From SKPH01 sp051748565 (GTDB lineage Bacteria; Bacillota; Dethiobacteria; DTU022): a stretch of DNA of 23,284 bases. The translations under genes and the position numbers were made by a program. Below the pieces are notes generated by a model. That model was not told the origin of the DNA and ran no database searches. It worked only from the letters and a program-made list of their open reading frames with translations. This document shows positions 7,654 through 14,532 of this stretch, in pieces (position 1 is the first letter of the stretch; each line of letters starts with the position of its first letter). The DNA is taken from NCBI GenBank assembly GCA_051748565.1, contig JBNJHN010000026.1, positions 1 to 23,284 on the forward strand. Reading direction: 5' to 3'.

Positions 7654-7702
7654 TTTTCACCTTTTCTGAAAGCCTGAATTAGAAATCCTAACCACCGGAC
7701 TG

Positions 7703-10108
7703 TTAATGTTGAAGCGGTGAATCATGACTGCCTTCCGGAAGGTTAAGATCATTTTGCCTGATCTCTTTTTTCCCGGATTCTATACTTTTCCCGTTTTCAG
7801 TTTTTGCCAGGGCCATCTCTAAAACTTCATCCATATGTTCGACCAATTTAACTTCAACCCTGCGCTTCACATTCTGAGGTATATCACTTAAGTCACGGCG
7901 ATTTTCAGCGGGCATCAGTATATACCTGATTCCTGCACGGTGCGCAGCAAGAATTTTTTCTTTAACCCCGCCTATAGGTAAAACCCGGCCGCGAAGGGTA
8001 ATTTCACCGGTCATAGTCACATCTTTCCTGACCGGCATCTTGGTCAGAGCAGAAGCAAGAGCCGTAGCCATGGCGATCCCGGCCGATGGCCCGTCTTTGG
8101 GAATGGCGCCTTCGGGTACATGTATATGAATATCGATATTTTCATAGAAGTTTTCATCCAGGCCAAGAGATCCAGCCCGGGACCGGATATAGCTCATAGC
8201 CGCCTTGGCCGATTCCTGCATAACATCACCAAGCTGCCCGGTAAGGGTCATTTTACCCTTACCTTTCATTAAGGTAATCTCGATTGAGAGCAGATCACCA
8301 CCGCTCTCGGTCCAGGCCAATCCGGTAGCCACACCGATTTCATCCTCTTTTTCTGCTGAACCGTAACGATAGCGGGGTATACCCATATATTTTTGTAAGT
8401 TCTGGCGGGTTAGCCTGATATGTTTATCCCGATCTTTAACGATTTCCCGGGCCACTTTACGGCAAACAGCGGAGATGCTCCGCTCAAGATTACGTACCCC
8501 CGCTTCGCGAGTATACTCGCGGATAATAGCACGCACTGCACCTTCGGATAGCTCCAGGTTTTCAGCTGTTAAACCATGTTCCTTTAGTTGTTTCGGAATT
8601 AAATACTGGCGGGCTATTTCCACCTTGTCTTCTTCGGTATAACCGGGGATGTGGATTAATTCCATCCGATCCAGCAAGGGCTGTGGAATATTGTATGAAG
8701 TATTCCCGGTGGTTATAAACATCACCTGTGAAAGATCAAAGGGTACTTCAATATAGTGGTCGCTGAAAGAATTGTTCTGCTCCGGATCAAGCACTTCCAG
8801 AAGGGCAGAAGAAGGGTCGCCCCTAAAATCTGTCGACATCTTATCAATTTCGTCCATCAGGAAAACCGGATTTCTTGACTTTGCCTGACGCATACCCTGG
8901 ATAATCCTCCCCGGCAAAGCACCGATATAAGTTCTGCGGTGACCCCTCACTTCGGCTTCATCGCGAACCCCACCCAATGAAATTCGCACAAATTTTCGCT
9001 CAAGGGCCCGGGCAACCGATTTGGCAAGAGAAGTCTTGCCAACCCCGGGAGGACCGATCAAACAAAGAATAGGTCCCTTCAGCTTCTTTGCAAGCTGGCG
9101 TACCGCCAGGTACTCAATAATCCGTTCTTTCACTTTCTGCAGCCCATAGTGATCTTCGTCCAGGATTTGTTCTGCAACGTCGAGATCAAGGCGATCTTCA
9201 GTTTCAATTGACCAGGGAAGCTCAAGCAACCAGTCCAGGTAAGTCCTGATCACAATACCCTCCGCTGCAGCAGGGGGCATTTTCTCCAATCTTTCTACTT
9301 CTTTAACTGCTTTTTCTTCCACTTCCTCAGGAAGTTTTGCTTCAGTAATTTTTTCGCGGTACTCTTCAGCTTCGGCCATTCGTTCGTCTTTCTCACCAAG
9401 TTCATTTTGAATCGCCTTCATCTGTTCACGCAGGTAATACTCTTTCTGAGTTTTTTCCATCTGGTTGCGGACCCGCAGGTTGATCTTGCGTTCAATTTCC
9501 AGGATTTCCATTTCCCTGCTTAATATTTCATTGAGCTTCTCCAGACGATCTCCGGTATCGATCGCTTCGAGAATTTCCTGCTTCTGCTGTATTTTCATAC
9601 TTAGATGAGAAGCAATAACATCGGTAAAACGACCCGGTTCCTCAATATCCGAAACCGTAGAGACAGTCTCGGGGGGTACCTTACGGCTCAACTTCGTATA
9701 TTGCTCAAATCGATTAATTATACTCCGCATTTGCGCTTCGATTTCGGAAGTTCTTTCAGGATTATCTTCCAGTATTTCCACTTCAGCTTCAAGAAAAAGT
9801 TCTTCAGTATAGAGTTCTATAATCTTAGCCCGATTTAAGCCTTCGACCAGGACACGAATTGTTCCCCCGGGCAGTTTAATCATCTGCTTGACTAGGGCTT
9901 CAGTCCCGATTTTATAAAGATCGCTTAATGCCGGTTCATCAACCTTGGCATCTTTCTGAGCAACAAGCAGAACCCGGTTATCTTTCAACATTGCCCTTTC
10001 CAGAGCTGATATTGATCGCTCCCGGCCGATATCAAGATGTAAAACCATGTTTGGAAAAACCAGTACTCCTCTTAAGGGGAGAGCCGGCAATCTCTCTTTT
10101 TTAGACAT
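7703..10108 (-). CDS. lon: ATP-dependent protease LonA
   Basis: 801 residues. A cytosolic hexameric AAA+ protease that degrades misfolded and regulatory proteins. The N-terminal substrate domain (LPLRGVLVFPN, 10-20) is followed by a long coiled coil (about 185-275). Next is the ATPase with Walker A GPPGVGKT (352-359) and Walker B FLMDEID (416-422), then the protease domain with catalytic S675 (DGPSAG) and K718 (GGVKEK), 43 residues apart as in E. coli Lon. A hydrophilic tail of about 30 residues after the last conserved helix is longer than in E. coli Lon. The absence of membrane segments marks it as LonA, not LonB. ATG 10108 has AGGTAGG upstream. It lies between clpX and engB. Confidence 0.96.
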   Translation of the reverse strand: MSKKERLPALPLRGVLVFPNMVLHLDIGRERSISALERAMLKDNRVLLVAQKDAKVDEPALSDLYKIGTEALVKQMIKLPGGTIRVLVEGLNRAKIIELYTEELFLEAEVEILEDNPERTSEIEAQMRSIINRFEQYTKLSRKVPPETVSTVSDIEEPGRFTDVIASHLSMKIQQKQEILEAIDTGDRLEKLNEILSREMEILEIERKINLRVRNQMEKTQKEYYLREQMKAIQNELGEKDERMAEAEEYREKITEAKLPEEVEEKAVKEVERLEKMPPAAAEGIVIRTYLDWLLELPWSIETEDRLDLDVAEQILDEDHYGLQKVKERIIEYLAVRQLAKKLKGPILCLIGPPGVGKTSLAKSVARALERKFVRISLGGVRDEAEVRGHRRTYIGALPGRIIQGMRQAKSRNPVFLMDEIDKMSTDFRGDPSSALLEVLDPEQNNSFSDHYIEVPFDLSQVMFITTGNTSYNIPQPLLDRMELIHIPGYTEEDKVEIARQYLIPKQLKEHGLTAENLELSEGAVRAIIREYTREAGVRNLERSISAVCRKVAREIVKDRDKHIRLTRQNLQKYMGIPRYRYGSAEKEDEIGVATGLAWTESGGDLLSIEITLMKGKGKMTLTGQLGDVMQESAKAAMSYIRSRAGSLGLDENFYENIDIHIHVPEGAIPKDGPSAGIAMATALASALTKMPVRKDVTMTGEITLRGRVLPIGGVKEKILAAHRAGIRYILMPAENRRDLSDIPQNVKRRVEVKLVEHMDEVLEMALAKTENGKSIESGKKEIRQNDLNLPEGSHDSPLQH

Positions 10109-10137
10109 ATTAAAACCTACCTTCCCGATTAAAAGTT

Positions 10138-10180
10138 AAAGCGAGAAGCTCAAGTATCTTTATTATTCGCTTCCCGCTTT
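10138..10180 (-). terminator. Long hairpin between clpX and lon, possible partial terminator or processing site
   Basis: On the minus strand a 12-bp stem (10169-10180 with 10138-10149, one G-U pair) encloses a 19-nt loop and is followed by a weak T-rich stretch. Because the T run is interrupted, read-through into lon is likely. It may set the relative amounts of clpX and lon mRNA. Confidence 0.4.
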
Positions 10181-10230
10181 CTATTATCCTTTACTTGACT
10201 GTCCGGTTAATAACACCCTCTGCGCCTGTT

Positions 10231-11490
10231 TTATGCGCTTTCTTCTTTCTTTTTCCGTTTATCTCTTGTTGCCAGGATAGGAGTCTCCTTGTTCAGGACA
10301 ACCTCCCGGGTAATGACGCAGCGTTCAACATCATCCCTTGACGGGAGTTCAAACATTACATCAAGCAGTGTTTCCTCCAGAATTGCACGCAAACCGCGTG
10401 CTCCTGTATTTCTTTTCATTGCTTCCTCAGCAATAGCCTGGAGGCAGTTCTCCTTGAACTCAAGCGTGACACCATCTATCTCAAATATTTTCTGGTACTG
10501 CTTGATTAAGGCATTGCGCGGTTCTTTCAGGATTCGCACGAAAGCTTCACTATCAAGCTGATCGAGAGTTGCAATGACCGGTATTCTTCCTACAAATTCC
10601 GGAATCAAGCCATATTTAAGCAAATCCTGAGGCAGGATTTGCTTGAGTATATCTCCAAGGTCGTTGTCATCACGTGAGATAACTTCAGCACCAAAACCAA
10701 TTCCTTTGCTTCCGACACGGTTCTGGATAATTTTCTCCAGGCCGTCAAATGCACCACCGCAAATAAAGAGAATATCGGTTGTGTCGATCTGCATAAATTC
10801 CTGATGAGGATGCTTGCGCCCTCCCTGGGGTGGCACGCTGGCTACCGTTCCCTCCAGGATTTTCAGCAATGCCTGTTGGACACCTTCACCTGAAACATCG
10901 CGGGTAATGGACGGGTTATCTGTTTTACGGGCGATTTTATCGATTTCGTCGATATAAACAATACCTTTTTCTGCCTTTTCCAGGTCGTAATCTGCTGCCT
11001 GGATTAGCTTCAATAAAATATTTTCCACATCTTCACCAACATAGCCGGCTTCAGTTAATGAGGTGGCATCGGCTATGGCAAATGGGACATTCAGTATGCG
11101 AGCAAGGGTCTGAGCCAAAAGTGTTTTACCCACTCCGGTAGGACCAACCAAAACTATATTGCTTTTTTGCAGCTCAACATCTTCTACTTTTTGACCGGCA
11201 TTGACTCTTTTATAATGGTTATATACCGCAACCGCCAGGCTTTTCTTAGCACCTTCCTGTCCAATAACATACTGGTCAAGCACTTCCTTAATATCCTGAG
11301 GATTGGGAAGATCGACATGGCTTAATTCGGTCTCATCGCCGATTTCTTCTTCAATAATTTCATTGCACAGCTCTATGCACTCATCGCAGATATATACCCC
11401 CGGTCCAGCCACCAGTTTGCGGACCTGTTCCTGGGTTTTCCCACAAAATGAGCACTTTAGATGCCCTTTTTCTTCATTAAATTTAAACAT
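10231..11490 (-). CDS. clpX: ATP-dependent Clp protease ATP-binding subunit ClpX
   Basis: 419 residues, close to Bacillus ClpX (420). A hexameric unfoldase that feeds substrates to ClpP. The zinc-binding domain has C13, C16, C35 and C38. Walker A is GPTGVGKT (116-123) and Walker B YIDEID (179-184). The ClpP-docking IGF loop is at 264-266 within SKGIGFGA. ATG 11490 gives the family's MFKFNEEKG start and has GAGGTGA 8-9 nt before it. A GTG four codons upstream (11502) is also open with its own GGAG, so the start could be there. clpP lies 35 nt upstream on the same strand. Confidence 0.96.
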   Translation of the reverse strand: MFKFNEEKGHLKCSFCGKTQEQVRKLVAGPGVYICDECIELCNEIIEEEIGDETELSHVDLPNPQDIKEVLDQYVIGQEGAKKSLAVAVYNHYKRVNAGQKVEDVELQKSNIVLVGPTGVGKTLLAQTLARILNVPFAIADATSLTEAGYVGEDVENILLKLIQAADYDLEKAEKGIVYIDEIDKIARKTDNPSITRDVSGEGVQQALLKILEGTVASVPPQGGRKHPHQEFMQIDTTDILFICGGAFDGLEKIIQNRVGSKGIGFGAEVISRDDNDLGDILKQILPQDLLKYGLIPEFVGRIPVIATLDQLDSEAFVRILKEPRNALIKQYQKIFEIDGVTLEFKENCLQAIAEEAMKRNTGARGLRAILEETLLDVMFELPSRDDVERCVITREVVLNKETPILATRDKRKKKEESA

Positions 11491-11525
11491 GTGGAGAGTC
11501 ACCTCATCTCCATTTTGTATTTCGA

Positions 11526-12116
11526 TTATTTTTCTCTTTGAACCAGTATTTCATCAATTAAGCCGTATTTCTTGGTGTCTTCAGCCGACATAAAGAAATC
11601 GCGATCTGTGTCCCGGGCGATAGTTTCAACAGACTGCCCGGTATGATCAGCAAGTATAACATTGAGTGTTTCGCGGATCTTCAGGATCTCGCGGGCGTGA
11701 ATTTCGATATCGACTGCCTGACCCTGCGCTCCGCCGGCCGGCTGGTGCAGCATAATCCTGGAATTAGGCAGAGCAAAACGTTTCCCTTTTTCCCCGGCCG
11801 CTAAGAGCACCGCTCCGAAACTGGCGGCCAAACCGACACAGATTGTCGAAATTTCGGGTTTAACATACCGCATTGTATCATAAATAGCCATTCCGGCATA
11901 TACTGAACCACCCGGTGAATTTATATAGAGGTTAATATCTTTTTTTGGGTCTTCCGATTCCAGAAAAAGCATTTGGGCTACTATCAAATTCGCCACATTA
12001 TCATCAATCGCACTACCAAGGAATACAATACGGTCCTTTAGCAAACGCGAGTAAATATCATAAGCTCTTTCACCGCGGCTTGTTTGTTCAACAACCATCG
12101 GTACTAAAATACTCAT
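11526..12116 (-). CDS. clpP: ATP-dependent Clp protease proteolytic subunit ClpP
   Basis: 196 residues; forms the tetradecameric serine protease chamber used by ClpX and other Clp ATPases. The catalytic triad is S99 (AASFG), H124 (LHQP) and D173 (DTDRD), with the same spacing as Bacillus ClpP S98, H123, D172. The residue after the serine is Phe where most ClpPs have Met, a minor difference. ATG 12116 lies about 10 nt after AGGAGG. It follows tig by 29 nt. Confidence 0.96.
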   Translation of the reverse strand: MSILVPMVVEQTSRGERAYDIYSRLLKDRIVFLGSAIDDNVANLIVAQMLFLESEDPKKDINLYINSPGGSVYAGMAIYDTMRYVKPEISTICVGLAASFGAVLLAAGEKGKRFALPNSRIMLHQPAGGAQGQAVDIEIHAREILKIRETLNVILADHTGQSVETIARDTDRDFFMSAEDTKKYGLIDEILVQREK

Positions 12117-12145
12117 TGATTATGAACCTCCTTAATTCTATTATA

Positions 12146-13615
12146 CTACTCTTTACTCTTTTCAGAAGCGGCTTTTCTTTTCCTGGCCACGGGCTTTGCT
12201 AGGGTCTCACCTTTTTTCGCTTTATCTTTTTCCACCGCTTTTTTTGCCGGCTTTTTAGCTGCTTTTTTCGGCTCTTTTTTATCCGGCTTATCTGCTTTTT
12301 CGTTTTTCGGTTTTTCCTTTTTAACTTTTTTAATTTTAGCTTCGGCAACCATTATGTCGATTGCACTGCGGATACGCAGTTCTTCCTGAATGACAGGCAG
12401 ACGTCCCTGCTTCTCAAGAATATCTTTAATTCTATCAGGATCATCGTTATAGCTTTCTGCAATCTCCTTAATCTTGGCATCTACTTCGCTGTCTTCAATG
12501 ATTATTCCTTCTTTTTTAGCTATAGCATCAAGGACAAGATTAGCCCTTGTTACCTTCTCGGCTTCTTCCCGTCTCTCTTCACGAATTTCCTCCTTGCTTT
12601 TACCTGAAAGTTGGATAAATTGATCTAAACCCATCCCCTGCTGACGCAGATAATTTTCCATGTCCGCAAGCATCCTGTCAATCTGGCGGTCAACCAGTGC
12701 TTTTGGCGGTTCTACAACAGACAGTTCGGTAGCTTTTTCAATTAAGGATTCTTCAAGTTTTGTTTTTGACTGTTCTTCAGCACTTTTTAGCAGTTTTTCA
12801 CGCAAATCTTTCTTCATCTCTTCAAGAGTTTCAAACTCACTTACCTCTTTGACAAACTCATCATCAAGCTCAGGAAGCTGCTTCTCTTTAATCTGTTTTA
12901 TAGTTACTTTAAAAACGGCATCTTTACCGGCAACATCTTCTTTGCGATAATTGTCCGGAAATTTAACCGTAACCTCTATTTCTTCCTCCGGATTAGCCCC
13001 GATAAGCTGTTCTTCAAATCCGGGAATAAAGGATTTTGAGCCCAGTTCAAGCGAGTAGTTCTCAGCTTCCCCTCCCTCAAAGGGCTCTCCATTTACGTAA
13101 CCTTTAAAATCAATTAATACCAGGTCGCCTTCCCTGGCAGCATCATCTTCCCTGGGAACCAGTCGGGCGTTTTGCTCCCTGAGCATAAACAGGTGGTAAT
13201 CTATCTGCATTTCATCAACCTCGGCTTCTTCCTGTTCCACATCCAGCCCCCTGTATTCACCAAGTTCAACCGGGGGAATTACTTCCACCACAGCATTGAA
13301 AAGAAGCGGCTTACCTTCTTCAACCTGGACCAGCTCAAATTCCGGATGCCCTACGGGATCGAGTTCAGCTTCTTTTACCGCTCCTTCGTAAGCCGGAGGT
13401 ACCAAAATTTCGAGCGCCTCTTCATGTAAAATTTCAGGTCCAAATCGCGACTCCAATATTTGGCGTGGAACTTTCCCCTTGCGAAAACCGGGCAGGTTAA
13501 TATCCTTTACAACTTTGCGGTAAGCTTTCGCCAGGGCGGTGTCAACATCGGTGGCATCAACTTCTATTTCCAGCTTTATCTTAGTATTATCTATTTTTTC
13601 TGTACGGCTTAACAT
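12146..13615 (-). CDS. tig: Trigger factor with a long lysine-rich C-terminal tail
   Basis: 489 residues against about 425-430 for Bacillus trigger factor. A ribosome-bound chaperone and peptidyl-prolyl isomerase that meets nascent chains. The ribosome-docking signature near 43-49 reads PGFRKGK (family FRxGKxP). The PPIase domain lies about 150-240 (GDLVLIDFKGYVNG and SFIPGFEEQLIG), followed by the helical C-terminal chaperone arms ending near 426. The last 63 residues (427-489) are low-complexity, with 26 Lys and 2 Arg, and repeat KKAAKKPAKKA-like units resembling histone H1 tails. AGGAGAGG precedes ATG 13615. It heads the tig-clpP-clpX-lon-engB operon. Confidence 0.95.
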   Translation of the reverse strand: MLSRTEKIDNTKIKLEIEVDATDVDTALAKAYRKVVKDINLPGFRKGKVPRQILESRFGPEILHEEALEILVPPAYEGAVKEAELDPVGHPEFELVQVEEGKPLLFNAVVEVIPPVELGEYRGLDVEQEEAEVDEMQIDYHLFMLREQNARLVPREDDAAREGDLVLIDFKGYVNGEPFEGGEAENYSLELGSKSFIPGFEEQLIGANPEEEIEVTVKFPDNYRKEDVAGKDAVFKVTIKQIKEKQLPELDDEFVKEVSEFETLEEMKKDLREKLLKSAEEQSKTKLEESLIEKATELSVVEPPKALVDRQIDRMLADMENYLRQQGMGLDQFIQLSGKSKEEIREERREEAEKVTRANLVLDAIAKKEGIIIEDSEVDAKIKEIAESYNDDPDRIKDILEKQGRLPVIQEELRIRSAIDIMVAEAKIKKVKKEKPKNEKADKPDKKEPKKAAKKPAKKAVEKDKAKKGETLAKPVARKRKAASEKSKE

Positions 13616-13691
13616 TATAAATCCTCTCCTAACTGCTTAGATCGGTTTTTATTAATAACTTACGGGGCTCGATGCTTTAATTAACAATAAA

Positions 13692-13712
13692 AACGCCTTT
13701 AAATCAGGCGTT
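13692..13712 (-). terminator. Terminator-like hairpin at the very start of the tig leader
   Basis: On the minus strand AACGCCT (13712-13706), a 7-nt loop, AGGCGTT (13698-13692), then TTTATTG. It looks like a rho-independent terminator, but the predicted tig transcript starts only a few nucleotides upstream. It may therefore be an mRNA-stabilising 5' hairpin or an attenuator. Confidence 0.55.
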
Positions 13713-13725
13713 AACAAGCATCTAT

Positions 13726-13754
13726 ATATTAACATAGAAAAAAATTAGATACAA
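13726..13754 (-). promoter_or_regulatory. Predicted promoter of the tig-clpPX-lon operon
   Basis: On the minus strand TTGTAT (13754-13749), a 17-nt spacer, then TAATAT (13731-13726) preceded by TG (extended -10). Transcription would start near 13719. No better promoter was found between here and tig. Confidence 0.5.
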
Positions 13755-13786
13755 CAAAAAAATATAATCCCAGCATCTGTATTTCT

Positions 13787-13816
13787 AAATAATTGTGATA
13801 AATAATTGTGATAAAT
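13787..13816. repeat. 13-bp tandem repeat between divergent tig and fadR promoters
   Basis: AAATAATTGTGAT occurs twice head to tail (13787-13799, 13800-13812), followed by a partial third copy AAAT. Each unit carries a TTGTGA core. It could be a regulator-binding array or a replication-slippage product. Confidence 0.7.
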
Positions 13817-13817
13817 C

Positions 13818-13846
13818 TTGATTATTATCTCAAAATAGTATACAAT
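13818..13846 (+). promoter_or_regulatory. Promoter of the fadR-fadN-fadA operon
   Basis: TTGATT (13818-13823), a 17-nt spacer, TACAAT (13841-13846). The predicted start near 13853 falls at the edge of the FadR operator, which fits autorepression. Confidence 0.55.
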
Positions 13847-13852
13847 ACTGGC

Positions 13853-13868
13853 GAATGAGCATTCATTC
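13853..13868. promoter_or_regulatory. FadR (YsiA-type) operator
   Basis: GAATGAGCATTCATTC has perfect inverted arms GAATGA and TCATTC around 4 nt. That is the layout of the Bacillus subtilis FadR box, TGAATGA-N4-TCATTCA; here the outer right A is also kept and the outer left T is C. It covers the predicted start of the fadR transcript, so FadR bound here would block its own operon. Long-chain acyl-CoA is the known inducer in Bacillus. Confidence 0.8.
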
Positions 13869-13888
13869 ATTTTAACTGGAGGCTTGAT

Positions 13889-14470
13889 TTGGCCAAACGC
13901 AGCGGCGAAAAATACCATGTGCTTATCGAAGCAGCCGTAAAAACCTTTGCCCAAACCGGTTACCATCGGACCCGCATAGCCGATATTGCCCGAGAAGCCG
14001 GGGTAGCCGATGGCACAATCTACATTTACTTCGAGAACAAAGAAGATATCCTGGTCTCCCTTTTCCAGGATTTAATGTTCAGCTTTGTAGAAGAGCTTTG
14101 CAGTGAACTCGTCAAATGCCAAACTGCCAACGAAAAACTTGCTGCTATTATTAATTACCACCTCAAAACTCTGTCCAACAAACCGGAACAGGCCAGAGTA
14201 ACCCAGATTGAATTAAGGCAGATAGACCAAACTATTAACGAAGGTATTTCCAGGCCGCTGATGAGATATTTTCAATTAATTGAGGAGGTGATTGAAGAAG
14301 GAAAAGAGCAGCATCTTTACCGGCAAAACCTCAATACAAGAACGGCCCGTAAAGTTGTGTTCGGAGCCATAGACGAAGTTGTCACCTGCTGGGTAATGTC
14401 CAGCAAGCCTTATGACCTGACCACCTTGAACGAACCTGTATATGACCTGCTGGTAAGGGGCCTGCAATAA
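13889..14470 (+). CDS. fadR: TetR-family regulator of fatty acid degradation, FadR (YsiA-like)
   Basis: 193 residues, as in Bacillus FadR (about 194). The N-terminal TetR helix-turn-helix (RIADIAREAGVADGTIYIYF, about 29-48) is very typical, including the GTIYxYFxNKEDIL continuation. The C-terminal domain (FGAIDEVVTCWVM near 165-177) resembles the acyl-CoA-binding domain of Bacillus FadR. It starts at TTG 13889, set by GGAGG 6 nt upstream; no ATG is available in frame nearby. A matching operator sits at its promoter and beta-oxidation genes follow. It should repress fadN-fadA until long-chain acyl-CoAs accumulate. Confidence 0.85.
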   Translation: MAKRSGEKYHVLIEAAVKTFAQTGYHRTRIADIAREAGVADGTIYIYFENKEDILVSLFQDLMFSFVEELCSELVKCQTANEKLAAIINYHLKTLSNKPEQARVTQIELRQIDQTINEGISRPLMRYFQLIEEVIEEGKEQHLYRQNLNTRTARKVVFGAIDEVVTCWVMSSKPYDLTTLNEPVYDLLVRGLQ

Positions 14471-14532
14471 GTTTTTTTTAATCTGCTATTTTGATACAAA
14501 AGCTTAAACTTATGTTACAAGGAGGTATTTTA

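Noticed and set aside
13745..13966. 73-codon minus-strand frame across the tig-fadR control region
   Set aside because: It overlaps the fadR start, promoter and operator, has no ribosome site and does not look like a protein.
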